Source: Flavobacteriales bacterium
GTDB lineage: Bacteria; Bacteroidota; Bacteroidia; Flavobacteriales_F; PHOS-HE28
Direction of reading: 5' to 3'
Assembly: GCA_016721825.1 (NCBI GenBank)
Contig: JADKHI010000001.1
Span: 1,178,001 to 1,242,000, forward strand
Length of the DNA stretch: 64,000 bases
A program made the translations under genes and the position numbers. Positions 1 through 9,056 of the stretch are shown piece after piece. Position 1 is the stretch's first letter. Every line of letters begins with the position of its first letter. The notes below the pieces were generated by a model. It did no database searches and had not been told where the DNA came from. It worked only from the letters and a program-made list of their open reading frames with translations.

Positions 1-27
1 GAAAAGCCCGCCGAAATGACGGGCTCC
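1..27 (-). terminator. Rho-independent terminator of the anchor-L gene pair
   Basis: Read on the minus strand this is AGCCCGTC-ATTTC-GGCGGGCT followed by TTTTC: an 8-bp stem (one G-T pair), a short loop and a T-run. It lies 20 bases past the stop codon of the minus-strand gene ending at 48. Confidence 0.85.
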
Positions 28-47
28 TCGCTCTTGGTGCGCTGACC

Positions 48-1691
48 TCAGCGTCGGTTACTAAGAATGGTCAAGTGGCCCGTGTACGGCTTCGGTGCTC
101 CCTCCACGATGATCTCGTAGTAGTAGGTACCGTCGGATACGCTACCCCCATTCCAGTTGTTGCGGTAGTTCTTCGCTTCATAGACAAGGCGTCCCCAGCG
201 GTTGAAGATCTTCACCGTGTTGTTGGTGCCGGTGATGCCCTCCACGTAGAACACGTCGTTCAAGCCATCACCGTTCGGGCTGAACACGTTCGGGATGATG
301 ATGTCGCAGCCAGCGTTCACGGTGACCTCCTGGCTCACGCTCTTGTTGCATTCATCGGTGACCGTGACCGGATACACCCCGTTGAGCAAGCCTGGAACCC
401 AGATCGCGGGTTGCTGCGCACCCGTACCCCACAGGTAACCCAAGCCACCAAAGCCTCCGCTGGCGATCGCAGCGATCAGGACCGAGTCATCCGAGCAATC
501 AAGTGAAAGGTCCTCGGTCTGCAAGAGGATCGGCACGTAGTCGATGATCTGCACGCTGTCAACGCTGATGCTGGTATCACCACAAGCGTTCACGAAGGTG
601 GCCGAAAGAATGATGCTCTCCGGTCCTTCACTAAGACCATCCTCCACCGGTGATACGGGAAAGCTCACCGAGCTCTGACCACTGGGCAACGTGATGGTGG
701 CTGGAAGTGCCGGCACATAATCCACACCATTGGTCGCGGAGCCGCTCACCTGGATCGTAATATCAATGTCATCCGCGCTGCCGGGGCGGCTGATGGTGAA
801 CAGTGCATCCGTGCACCCTTCGGTCATAACACCATCGCTGCTCTCCGTGGTGATATCGATGCTGATGGCATTGGGCGAGGTGAAACTTCCGCCCTCTATG
901 AACACCCCGCTGTCCAGGATCGGGTCACCAGCGTCCGCGATCGCGATCTTGATGTGGTAGGTCTGGCCACATTCCACCAAAGCGGAAGCGGTGAGCACCG
1001 TGGTCAAGCCATCGAACTGGATGTATTGAGGGTCCGTGCTGTTCGGGGGCGTGAACCCGTCCCCATTGTCCACATAGTAACCGGGGTTCGTCACGTCGTT
1101 AACGTTGTCGATGCTCACTGGAATGGTGGTGTTCGGCACAAGCGCAATGTTGGCCGCATTGTTCTGATATGGGCCACTGATGCCGGGTCCGCTCAGGAAG
1201 AAGCCGAACACATCGTTGAATCCGGCGTTCACGAACTCGAGGTACTCCTCGCTCGCGAATACGTAGTTGAAGCTCAACGAATCACCGGAAGGTATGAAGT
1301 CGAACTCCAGCACGGCCGCATCGAAGGTGTTCGAATTGCTCGCCTGATCAAGGTCCACATCACCGGGTGTGCCCAAGCCTCCCAGCGGCTCGGTGTCACC
1401 ACTGTTGTCATTCGGTCCCAAGGCCACATTGATGTCGCCTGAGGAAAGCATGATGCCTGTGTTCATGCCCACATTGCAGTTGGTGCCATCGAAGCTTCCG
1501 ATCTGCACGTAGGCCTGGCTGGCCGATTGGCCGTTGAATGTCAGGTTGCTGACCGTAACACCTCCACCCAAGAGCACGTTCTGCACCAGATCGGCCACTG
1601 TGATGGTGTTGTTCACCACCAGTTGGGCGTTCCCGATGTACGCGCACGCACAGGCGGCAGTGGCCGCCGCTATCCTCTTCACTCGTTCCAT
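48..1691 (-). CDS. Choice-of-anchor L domain protein with type IX secretion C-terminal sorting domain
   Basis: 547-residue secreted protein, probably displayed on or released from the cell surface through the type IX secretion system. A signal peptide of about 22 residues ends at GNAQ. Residues ~25-270 match the choice-of-anchor L domain (LEFDFIPSGDSLSFNYVFASEEYLEFV; FGFFLSGPGISGPY; CGQTYHIKIAIADAGD). Residues ~275-385 look like a Calx-beta-type domain (TNGVDYVPALPATITLPSG). The end (~465-547) is the gliding-motility type B sorting domain (IPNVFSPNGDGLNDVF, FNRWGRLVYEAK, DGTYYYEI). It lies 16 bases downstream of a longer paralogue and is surely co-transcribed. The ligand is unknown; adhesion or matrix binding is an inference from the family. 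No sprF/porP partner gene is adjacent. Confidence 0.9.
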   Translation of the reverse strand: MERVKRIAAATAACACAYIGNAQLVVNNTITVADLVQNVLLGGGVTVSNLTFNGQSASQAYVQIGSFDGTNCNVGMNTGIMLSSGDINVALGPNDNSGDTEPLGGLGTPGDVDLDQASNSNTFDAAVLEFDFIPSGDSLSFNYVFASEEYLEFVNAGFNDVFGFFLSGPGISGPYQNNAANIALVPNTTIPVSIDNVNDVTNPGYYVDNGDGFTPPNSTDPQYIQFDGLTTVLTASALVECGQTYHIKIAIADAGDPILDSGVFIEGGSFTSPNAISIDITTESSDGVMTEGCTDALFTISRPGSADDIDITIQVSGSATNGVDYVPALPATITLPSGQSSVSFPVSPVEDGLSEGPESIILSATFVNACGDTSISVDSVQIIDYVPILLQTEDLSLDCSDDSVLIAAIASGGFGGLGYLWGTGAQQPAIWVPGLLNGVYPVTVTDECNKSVSQEVTVNAGCDIIIPNVFSPNGDGLNDVFYVEGITGTNNTVKIFNRWGRLVYEAKNYRNNWNGGSVSDGTYYYEIIVEGAPKPYTGHLTILSNRR

Positions 1692-1707
1692 TCTGTAGGC
1701 ACTGTTG

Positions 1708-4356
1708 CTATTGGCTACCGCGAAGCAAGGTCACATGTCCGTATCCCTCCACAGCAGGGAACAGATGACCGGCAGCCCGGTACTTGAAGACATACACACC
1801 GGTCTGCGCGTTGCCCGATCCGTTCACCCTTCCATCCCATGGCTTCTGGATGTCGGTGGCTGCATAGATGAGCTCTCCCCAGCGGTTGAAGACCTCCAGC
1901 TCGAACTCATCGATATAGTGGCCGGCCCAACCGAAGGTCTCATTCACACCATCCCCATCGGGCGTGAACGCGTTGGGGAAGTACAGGTGGCCGGGGGGGC
2001 GGATCAACACACTGTCCTCGCCCAAGCAACCGTGGATCGTCCGAACATTCAACGTGACCCAGTGCTCCTCAAGGTCCAAGTAGCTGTGCACCACATCAGG
2101 CGTACGATACATTGTTCCGTCGCCCATGTCCCACATGTGGAAGGAGCAGATCGGGAAGGTCGCGGCCTGCAAGTACCAGTCGTCCTGGCCTTGGTTCGTA
2201 AGCACTATGTCAACCAGAACGGGTTCCGGCGTCACAGTGACCGCATCGCTCACCACCGAACCACACTGATCCATGATGCCTACGTTGTAGGTCGTCTGTA
2301 CCAACGGGGTCACCCAGATCTGAGGATCGGTATAGTTCAGCTCGGGCCAGAAGATCGTGTAGATGCCACTACCGCCGCTCACATCAGCGAAGAGGAGAAC
2401 GGAATCACCATAACAGATGGTGGTGTCCGCGGTCAGCTCCAGAACGAAGGGATCATAGATGGGCAGCAGGGTGAACAAGGTGGTGTCGCCTTCGTAGCCA
2501 CATTGGTCCGCAACGGTGATCGTGTAGGATGCATCCGACGGAACGCCCACCTGCAATGTATCCGCGTACGAAAGGATCTGGTTCAGGCTGTTGGTCCATT
2601 GATAGGTGTACACCCCGTTGCCCCCTGTCACGTTGGCCAAGGTCAAGGTGGTCGTATCGCCAGGGCAGATGACCGTAATGCTCTGAGCCGTGATCACGAT
2701 CGGTGGCAGTGGCGCCGTGCTCACCAGCACCGAATCCGCAGCACTGAAGCCGCAACCATCCGTAACGTTGGCCACATAATAGACCGCAGGACTGGCAGCC
2801 GGCACATTGATGGTCGCTGAAGCACCTGCTGGAGCACCGTTCAACGACCATTGGTATTGGTACACCCCGTTACCTCCGGTAGTGCTTGTGACCGAGATGT
2901 TCGCGTTGCCAAGGCACTGGATCGCTGTGTCGGGGGTCACGGTGATCTGCATCGGGGCGTAAACCGGCATGGTCACGACGATGCTATCATTCACCGGTAG
3001 CACGCTGCACGAATCGTCCACGGTGAAATAATAGGTCGTCGTTACACCCGGAGAAACCGTAATGCTGGGAGTTGTGGCCCCTGTGCTCCAACTGAAGGCG
3101 TAGTTCCCCGTTCCGCCTGTCACCGTTGGTGTTAGTACGTAACTAAGCCCGCAGGCTCCGTTCACATCGTTCGAGACCACGTTCAGCGGCGGCGGTGTAT
3201 CGATGTAGAAGTCGTAGACCGTCTGCACCTGCTGACCGGAGCAGAAGAAGTTCTGGTTGATGGTGATGGTCAACGTCTCGATCCCGTCAGCATCCAGCGG
3301 GATGTTCAGGAAGACCGGGAACATGGTATCGCCTGGTTGGTAGATGATCTGAGAGGGAAGCGGGGGGAAATAATCCACTCCAGCGGTGGCCGTGCCACTG
3401 ATCACCAGATCGATGGTGTCGTACGTGGCGGTGTCGCCCATCCGTTCGAAATCAAGCTCAACAAGGCCGCAACCTTCAAGCATGATCGTATCGTTCACCA
3501 CATTGACACCGGCGGCCAGGTTCGGCGCCACCTGACCCGTACTGGTGAAACTGCCTGCCTTGAGGAACACGGCGCTATCCCAGGCCGTATCGCTCGCGTC
3601 ACCAATGGCGATCTTGATGTGGTATGTCTGGCCGCAGATCACTTCCGCTTGCGCCGTGATCACCACCGTGAACCCATCGTATTGCGGATACATGGCGTTG
3701 CCGTTGTAGGGGAAATTGATGCCGGTGCCGTTCACGACATAGTAAGTCGAGTTAACCACGTCATTGACCGTATTGATGGTCACGGGGTCGGTTGTGTTCG
3801 GGATCAGCGCAATGTTCGCCGAGTTGTTGGAGAAGGGCCCGGATATCCCCGGCCCACTAAGGAAGAACCCGAAGATGTCGTTCACGCTGTTGACGAATTC
3901 GAGGTACTCGTCGGAAGCGAACACGAAGTCGAACTTCAGGGAATCACCGGTCGGCACGAAATCGAACTCCAACACGGCAGCGTCGTTCACCGATTGCGGG
4001 TTCGCCAAGATCTCAAGGTCGGGATCCGTCTGTCCCATGTTCCCGCCCCCCAAGCTGCTGCTACCACTGTTGTTCGGCCCAAGGGCGTTGTTCACATCAC
4101 CGGTCGCGAGAATGAGGCCCTGCCCCAAGCCCAGTACCGTGTTGGTGGCGTCCACCTCCCCCGCTTGTTCGGTCACCACCGTGGCCGGCGCCCCATTGAA
4201 GGTGATGTTACTGACCGAGAGACCCTGCCCAAGCAAGATGTTCTGCACCAACCAAGCCGGCGTCTGGGTGTTCGTGACCACCAATTGGGCCTGTCCCGCA
4301 AGCGGGAGCAACAGGGCGAACAGCGCGAAACGTAGCGATCGGACCATGGATTCCAT
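1708..4356 (-). CDS. Long choice-of-anchor L protein with repeated Ig/PKD-like domains and type IX sorting domain
   Basis: 882-residue secreted paralogue of the next gene downstream. The signal peptide ends at AGQAQ. The anchor L domain covers ~25-270 (FVFASDEYLEFV, GFFLSGPGISGPF, CGQTYHIKIAIGDASD). It is followed by a Calx-beta-like segment and several ~85-residue beta-sandwich modules with a recurring GGNGVYxYQW or GGTGNYAFSW core (about 400-690), as in SprB/PKD-like repeats of gliding adhesins. The C-terminal ~85 residues are the type B sorting domain (FPNAFTPDGDGVNETF, FNRWGELIYAA, TGVYVFKY). ATG at 4356 is chosen because a -7-like box lies 10 bases upstream. The N-terminal 270 residues are close enough to the neighbour to imply tandem duplication, with later gain or loss of the middle modules. 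Confidence 0.9.
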   Translation of the reverse strand: MESMVRSLRFALFALLLPLAGQAQLVVTNTQTPAWLVQNILLGQGLSVSNITFNGAPATVVTEQAGEVDATNTVLGLGQGLILATGDVNNALGPNNSGSSSLGGGNMGQTDPDLEILANPQSVNDAAVLEFDFVPTGDSLKFDFVFASDEYLEFVNSVNDIFGFFLSGPGISGPFSNNSANIALIPNTTDPVTINTVNDVVNSTYYVVNGTGINFPYNGNAMYPQYDGFTVVITAQAEVICGQTYHIKIAIGDASDTAWDSAVFLKAGSFTSTGQVAPNLAAGVNVVNDTIMLEGCGLVELDFERMGDTATYDTIDLVISGTATAGVDYFPPLPSQIIYQPGDTMFPVFLNIPLDADGIETLTITINQNFFCSGQQVQTVYDFYIDTPPPLNVVSNDVNGACGLSYVLTPTVTGGTGNYAFSWSTGATTPSITVSPGVTTTYYFTVDDSCSVLPVNDSIVVTMPVYAPMQITVTPDTAIQCLGNANISVTSTTGGNGVYQYQWSLNGAPAGASATINVPAASPAVYYVANVTDGCGFSAADSVLVSTAPLPPIVITAQSITVICPGDTTTLTLANVTGGNGVYTYQWTNSLNQILSYADTLQVGVPSDASYTITVADQCGYEGDTTLFTLLPIYDPFVLELTADTTICYGDSVLLFADVSGGSGIYTIFWPELNYTDPQIWVTPLVQTTYNVGIMDQCGSVVSDAVTVTPEPVLVDIVLTNQGQDDWYLQAATFPICSFHMWDMGDGTMYRTPDVVHSYLDLEEHWVTLNVRTIHGCLGEDSVLIRPPGHLYFPNAFTPDGDGVNETFGWAGHYIDEFELEVFNRWGELIYAATDIQKPWDGRVNGSGNAQTGVYVFKYRAAGHLFPAVEGYGHVTLLRGSQ

Positions 4357-4366
4357 TTCTGGACTT

Positions 4367-4374
4367 GAAAATTA
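4367..4374 (-). promoter_or_regulatory. -7 box of the anchor-L operon
   Basis: TAATTTTC on the minus strand, one base from TAnnTTTG, 10 bases before the ATG at 4356. No TTG element at a proper distance was found. Confidence 0.45.
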
Positions 4375-4448
4375 GGACTTTACGGGCACCGGGTGAAGAC
4401 TGGATCCGCGCAAGATTGGTTGCCTGTGTCCCCCTTTCACTTGCCCGC

Positions 4449-4456
4449 TATCTTCG
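4449..4456 (+). promoter_or_regulatory. -7 box of the dipeptidase gene
   Basis: TATCTTCG followed by CC, 21 bases before the ATG at 4478. The same box, usually followed by GC-rich sequence, precedes many genes in the window. The nearest TTG is too far upstream (26 bases) to be a good -33 element. Confidence 0.5.
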
Positions 4457-4477
4457 CCACCAGCCAAATCCTATCGC

Positions 4478-5854
4478 ATGTCCGCCATCGACGCCTACAT
4501 CGAAACCCATAAAGACCGGTTCCTCAGCGAGTTGCTCGACCTCTTGCGCATCCCCAGCGTGAGCGCGGACCCGAAGTACAAGGGCGATGTGGCCCGTTGT
4601 GCCGAAGCTGTGAAGCAGCGCCTGATCGAGGCTGGTGCGGACAAGGTGGAGGTTTGCCAGACCGCAGGTCACCCGATCGTCTACGGCGAAAAGATCATCG
4701 ACCCCACCAAGCCGACAGTGCTCGTCTACGGCCACTACGACGTGCAGCCACCCGACCCCCTGGACCTCTGGCACAGCGGCCCCTTCGAACCAGTGATCAA
4801 GGATGGACTGATCTATGCCCGCGGCAGCGCTGATGACAAGGGCCAGTTCTACATGCATGTGAAAGCAGTGGAGGCCATGGTCAAGACCGGCACGCTTCCT
4901 TGCAACGTGAAGATCATGATCGAGGGTGAAGAAGAGGTAGGCTCGGACAACCTGGGCCTGTTCGTCAAGAACAACAAGGAACGCTTGAAGGCCGATGTGG
5001 TGTTGATCAGCGATACCGCCATGATCGCCAACGATGTGCCCAGCATCAACACGGGCTTGCGCGGCCTCAGCTACCTCGAAGTGGAGGTGACCGGGCCGAA
5101 CCGCGACCTGCATAGTGGGGTCTACGGTGGCGCCGTGGCCAACCCCATCAATGTGCTGTGCGACATGATCAGCAGCATGCACGACAAGGATCGCCGCATC
5201 ACGATCCCCGGCTTTTACGACGCGGTTAAGGAGTTGAGCACCAGCGAACGCAAGGCACTGGCCGAGGCACCGTTCGACCTGGAAGCGTACAAGAAGGACC
5301 TGCAGATCGACGATGTGCTCGGGGAAACAGGCTACACCTCCGAAGAACGCAGCAGCATCAGGCCCACATTGGACGTGAACGGCATTTGGGGCGGGTACAT
5401 CGGCGAAGGTGCCAAGACCGTGCTGCCCTCCAAGGCCTTTGCCAAGATCAGCATGCGCCTGGTCCCCGACCAGAAGAGCGACGCCATCACCAAGCTCTTC
5501 AAGGACCACTTCGAGCGCATCGCCCCACCCAGTGTGAAGGTGGAGGTGCGTCCTCACCATGGTGGGGAAGCGGCAGTGACCCCCATTGACTCGCCCGCCT
5601 ACCTCGCGGCCAGCAAGGCCATGGAGGAGACCTTCGGCAAGAAACCCATCCCCACCCGCGGCGGCGGCAGTATCCCCATCGTGGCCTTGTTCGAAGCCGA
5701 GCTTGGCTTGAAGACCGTGCTTTTCGGCTTCGGACTGGACTCGGACAACATCCACAGCCCCAATGAGCACTATGGTGTGTTCAACTACTTCAAGGGCATC
5801 AGCACCATTCCGCGCTTCTTCCAGCACTACGCCGCTTCGGGCCACAAGGCCTGA
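4478..5854 (+). CDS. M20 family dipeptidase
   Basis: 458-residue cytosolic zinc metallopeptidase of the M20 family (carnosinase/CNDP-like or PepV-like dipeptidase), expected to cleave dipeptides. The metal-site motifs are all present: GHYDVQP with H86, ARGSADDKGQ with D119/D120, EGEEEVGS at 150-156, SDT at 178-180, and HSPNEHYG near the C-terminus. A lid/dimerisation domain with the HSG motif (212-214) is intact. Length is normal. No signal peptide. It starts a two-gene unit with the lipoprotein gene 31 bases downstream and is divergent from the anchor-L operon. Confidence 0.92.
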   Translation: MSAIDAYIETHKDRFLSELLDLLRIPSVSADPKYKGDVARCAEAVKQRLIEAGADKVEVCQTAGHPIVYGEKIIDPTKPTVLVYGHYDVQPPDPLDLWHSGPFEPVIKDGLIYARGSADDKGQFYMHVKAVEAMVKTGTLPCNVKIMIEGEEEVGSDNLGLFVKNNKERLKADVVLISDTAMIANDVPSINTGLRGLSYLEVEVTGPNRDLHSGVYGGAVANPINVLCDMISSMHDKDRRITIPGFYDAVKELSTSERKALAEAPFDLEAYKKDLQIDDVLGETGYTSEERSSIRPTLDVNGIWGGYIGEGAKTVLPSKAFAKISMRLVPDQKSDAITKLFKDHFERIAPPSVKVEVRPHHGGEAAVTPIDSPAYLAASKAMEETFGKKPIPTRGGGSIPIVALFEAELGLKTVLFGFGLDSDNIHSPNEHYGVFNYFKGISTIPRFFQHYAASGHKA

Positions 5855-5885
5855 TCCGCGGCACGGCCTTCGCAAGGTGCTGCCC

Positions 5886-6338
5886 ATGCGGAACCTGCTC
5901 CTTCTTCTGATCCCCGTGGCACTGATCGGTTGCCGGGCCTACAAGGATGTTGAACTTCAGGCCATCAACGGTGTGGAAGTGCAACGGCTCGACAAGGACG
6001 GTATCGCCGCCCGGGTGAACGTGACCATCAACAACCCCAACGGCTTCCGCATCAAGGTCTCGGACCCCGACGTGGACCTCTACCTGAACGGCACGAACGT
6101 TGGCAAGGCCACGCTGGACAGCGCAGTTGTTCTGGACAAGCGTTCCACCCATACCTATGACATTCCGTTGCACGCTCGCTTCGAAGGCCAGGGTAGCATG
6201 GCGTTGATCACCATCATGGGCGCGGTGTTGTCGGGTGAAACGCGCATCGGTGCGAAAGGCACAGTGGCCGCCTCAGCCTTTCTGCTGAAGAAGCGCTTCC
6301 CCTTCGATGTGGAAGAGCGCGTGCCGCTGAACGACTAG
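5886..6338 (+). CDS. LEA type 2 (WHy-domain) lipoprotein
   Basis: 150 residues. ATG at 5886 is chosen because it gives a clean lipoprotein signal peptide with lipobox LIGC and acylated Cys16; a longer upstream reading would overlap the dipeptidase. The rest matches the LEA14-like/WHy fold (YKDVELQAINGVEVQRLDKDG, VNVTINNPNGFRIKVSDPDVDLYLNG), a single fibronectin-like beta-sandwich. In plants the family is linked to desiccation; in bacteria its role is not established, so only anchored periplasmic or outer-membrane localisation is supported. Its TAG stop overlaps the opposing gene's stop in the shared bases CTAG. Confidence 0.82.
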   Translation: MRNLLLLLIPVALIGCRAYKDVELQAINGVEVQRLDKDGIAARVNVTINNPNGFRIKVSDPDVDLYLNGTNVGKATLDSAVVLDKRSTHTYDIPLHARFEGQGSMALITIMGAVLSGETRIGAKGTVAASAFLLKKRFPFDVEERVPLND

Positions 6339-6934
6339 CGAAGTTCTTCGACCTTCAGGGCCACGGCGGTCTCCCAGCGGTCGATCACTTCGTAGCCCAG
6401 TGCTCCCCGGGATACGCCGAGCAGTGGACCGATCACCAGGCCACGAAGTTCCTCGTTTTGCGTCAGTCGACCAGATAGCTCATCCGATCGGCGCCCAGTT
6501 GGAAGAGAACCTTCATCGCGCCAGTGGGACAGGGTCTCCTGGCGGGAATAGTTGCCATCAAGGATGTAAATGGTCGCTTCACCTCGCATGCCGAAGTTGA
6601 ACCAGAGCAGGATGCTGAAGGTGAACGGACCGACAGCGAGCAGGTTGAACATGAACCACTCAAAGCGCTCCATGCCGAGCACCAGGCCGCTGCGCACATA
6701 AGGCAGCAGGTTACCCACGAAACAGAAGAATGCGAGCCAGCGGAACATGCCCCCATAGGTGATGAAGGTGACCGCCTGGCCCCACCAGAACGTGGCGATC
6801 CATGTCAGCATTCCGAAGGCCATCAAGGTCCCCGGCCAGTACTGCTCGCGCGCCATGCGCTCCACGGAGCCTTGTTGATGCTCCTGCCCTGCGTACCGCC
6901 CCAGGCGCTCCATTGTCTCCGTTCCTTTGTTCAT
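6335..6934 (-). CDS. Small membrane protein of unknown function
   Basis: 199 residues from ATG 6934 (192 if ATG 6913 is used). Three hydrophobic segments are visible: about 35-55 (TLMAFGMLTWIATFWWGQ), 60-82 (MFRWLAFFCFVGNLLPYV) and 93-112 (FMFNLLAVGPFTFSILLWF), followed by a hydrophilic C-terminal ~85 residues. I do not recognise the family. Its ATG at 6934 is one base from the divergent ATG at 6936, so no room exists for a conventional promoter between them; the later ATG may be the true start. The 3' end overlaps the lipoprotein gene by CTAG. Confidence 0.7.
   Translation of the reverse strand: MNKGTETMERLGRYAGQEHQQGSVERMAREQYWPGTLMAFGMLTWIATFWWGQAVTFITYGGMFRWLAFFCFVGNLLPYVRSGLVLGMERFEWFMFNLLAVGPFTFSILLWFNFGMRGEATIYILDGNYSRQETLSHWRDEGSLPTGRRSDELSGRLTQNEELRGLVIGPLLGVSRGALGYEVIDRWETAVALKVEELR
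6922..6929 (+). promoter_or_regulatory. Probable -7 box of the DUF255 gene
   Basis: TTCCTTTG, one base from TAnnTTTG, 6 bases before ATG 6936. It lies inside the 5' end of the divergent membrane-protein gene. The spacing matches the short-leader pattern of other genes here. Confidence 0.35.
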
Positions 6935-6935
6935 T

Positions 6936-9056
6936 ATGTCGTTCCACCCCGTTCCCTTGGTCGTCAGCGCACTTTCACTGCTGCTGGCCTTGGGCAACTG
7001 CCATTCCAAAGGAAACGGGTCCGACACCTCTCCGCAAGATACCATGCACGCCCACACCAACAGGCTCGCCCTCGAGACCAGCCCCTATCTGCTGCAGCAC
7101 GCGCACAACCCCGTGGACTGGTACCCGTGGGGCGAGGAAGCTTTCGCCAAGGCGAAAGCGGAGAACAAGTTGATGCTGGTGAGCATCGGCTACAGCAGCT
7201 GCCACTGGTGCCATGTGATGGAGCGCGAGTGCTTCGAGAACGACAGCATCGCCGCCCTCATGAACGAACGCTTCGTGTGCATCAAGGTGGACCGCGAGGA
7301 ACGACCTGATGTGGACCAGGTCTACATGGCCGCCGTGCAACTGATGACCAACCGGGGCGGCTGGCCCTTGAACTGCTTCACGCTGCCCGATGGGCGACCG
7401 GTGTACGGGGGAACCTATTTCCCACCGCAACAATGGACACAGGTGCTGCAGGACCTTCATACCACGTGGACCAAGGACCCTCTGAAGGTGACGGGTTATG
7501 CCGAACGTTTGCACGAAGGGGTCAAGACCATGGAGCTTGTGCATGTGAACGAAGCACCGGCGGACTTCACCAAGCACGACCTCGCCGAGCTGATCACCGT
7601 TTGGGACAGCACCTTCGACAATGAAGAAGGAGGACCGGACCGCGCACCCAAGTTCCCCCTGCCCAACAACTACCAGTTCCTGCTCCGCCAGGCCTGGCTT
7701 ACCAACGACAGCGAGCTGAAGGCTCATGTCGCGCTCACCCTGAACAAGATGGCCCGCGGTGGCATCTATGACCAGGTGGGCGGTGGCTTCGCGCGCTACA
7801 GCACCGATGTGCTCTGGAAAGTGCCGCACTTCGAGAAGATGCTGTACGACAATGCCCAGCTCGTTTCCCTGTACAGCCAAGGTTATCAAGCCATGCATGA
7901 CGAGGAATACCGCCGTGTGGTCATGGGCACCATCACGTTCCTGGAACGGGAAATGATGTCACCCGAGGGCGCATTCTACAGTGCACTGGATGCGGACAGC
8001 GAAGGCGAGGAAGGGAAGTTCTACGTGTGGACCAGGTCCGAACTGGAACATGTGCTCGGAATGGACGCTGCGCTGGCCATCGACCTCTATTCCGTGGGAG
8101 GGAAAGGACTTTGGGAGCACGGCAACAACATCCTCCTGCGCACGATCAGTGATGAGGAATTCGCGCGGAAGCGGGGACTGAACGATAAGGAACTGCGACG
8201 CACCATCGACACGATCAATTCCAAGCTGCTCGCGGCGCGTGCGAAGCGCGAACGTCCGGGGCTCGATGACAAGGCCTTGACCAGCTGGAACGCCATGATG
8301 GTGCAAGGCTACTGCGATGCCTACGAGGTGTTCAGCGAACCTGCACATCTGGCCCAGGCGAAGCGCACCATGGAATTGCTGCTGACCAAATGCCGGCGTC
8401 CGGATGGTGGATTGTGGCATAGCTACAAGGCAGGCAAGGCCACCATCAACGGCTACCTCGAAGACTACAGCTTCACGACCGAAGCCCTGCTTGCCTTGTA
8501 CGCTATCACCTTCGAGGAGCGCTGGCTCACCGAGGCGAAGGCGTTGACCGATCATGCCATCGCCCACTTCCACACCGAAGGAGAAGCCGTGTTCCACTTC
8601 ACCAGCGACCAGGACCCGCCCTTGATCGCGCGCAAGAGCGAGGTGACCGACAACGTGATCCCTGCTTCAAACAGCAGCATGGCGAAGGCGCTCTTCCTGC
8701 TCGGCCACCTGTTCGATGATCAACGCTACATCGCACTTAGCACGGGCATGCTGAACAACGTGAAGCCTCAGATGCACACTTACCCTTCCGGCTACAGCAA
8801 CTGGGCGCAGCTCATGCTCATGCATGTTCATCCGCTCTTCGAGATCGCCATCACCGGCCCGGAAGCCTTGGCCCGCCGCGCGGAGTTCACAGGGACCTAC
8901 ATCCCCAACCGCATGTTCCTTGGGACCACGAGCACGAGCGCCCTGCCTCTGCTTCAAGGCAAGAGCATGGGCGGCACCACCATCTTCGTCTGCGTGGAGA
9001 AGACCTGCCAGCTCCCGGTGACCACGGTGAACGAAGCCCTCAAGCAGTTGCGATGA
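6936..9056 (+). CDS. DUF255 thioredoxin-fold protein (YyaL/SPATA20-like), exported
   Basis: 706 residues. The family (YyaL, spermatogenesis-associated protein 20) has an N-terminal thioredoxin-like domain and a C-terminal (alpha/alpha)6 barrel resembling sugar epimerases. Signature residues: NRLALETSPYLLQHAHNPVDW (two parts, from residue 42), redox-like CHWC at 89-92, and VDREERPDVDQVY. Unlike usual cytosolic members it starts with a hydrophobic export signal; Cys22 in LALGNC resembles a lipobox but has Asn at -1, so lipoprotein status is uncertain. The function of the family is not established. The TGA overlaps the ATG of the next gene (ATGA), so translation is coupled. Confidence 0.85.
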   Translation: MSFHPVPLVVSALSLLLALGNCHSKGNGSDTSPQDTMHAHTNRLALETSPYLLQHAHNPVDWYPWGEEAFAKAKAENKLMLVSIGYSSCHWCHVMERECFENDSIAALMNERFVCIKVDREERPDVDQVYMAAVQLMTNRGGWPLNCFTLPDGRPVYGGTYFPPQQWTQVLQDLHTTWTKDPLKVTGYAERLHEGVKTMELVHVNEAPADFTKHDLAELITVWDSTFDNEEGGPDRAPKFPLPNNYQFLLRQAWLTNDSELKAHVALTLNKMARGGIYDQVGGGFARYSTDVLWKVPHFEKMLYDNAQLVSLYSQGYQAMHDEEYRRVVMGTITFLEREMMSPEGAFYSALDADSEGEEGKFYVWTRSELEHVLGMDAALAIDLYSVGGKGLWEHGNNILLRTISDEEFARKRGLNDKELRRTIDTINSKLLAARAKRERPGLDDKALTSWNAMMVQGYCDAYEVFSEPAHLAQAKRTMELLLTKCRRPDGGLWHSYKAGKATINGYLEDYSFTTEALLALYAITFEERWLTEAKALTDHAIAHFHTEGEAVFHFTSDQDPPLIARKSEVTDNVIPASNSSMAKALFLLGHLFDDQRYIALSTGMLNNVKPQMHTYPSGYSNWAQLMLMHVHPLFEIAITGPEALARRAEFTGTYIPNRMFLGTTSTSALPLLQGKSMGGTTIFVCVEKTCQLPVTTVNEALKQLR

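Noticed and set aside
1691..1702. CTACAGA directly before ATG at both 1691 and 16633
   Set aside because: Two matching heptamers before start codons could be chance; no third case was found.
4448..5887. 479-residue open frame antisense to the dipeptidase
   Set aside because: GC-rich codon bias leaves the antisense frame open; the sense frame has all M20 motifs.
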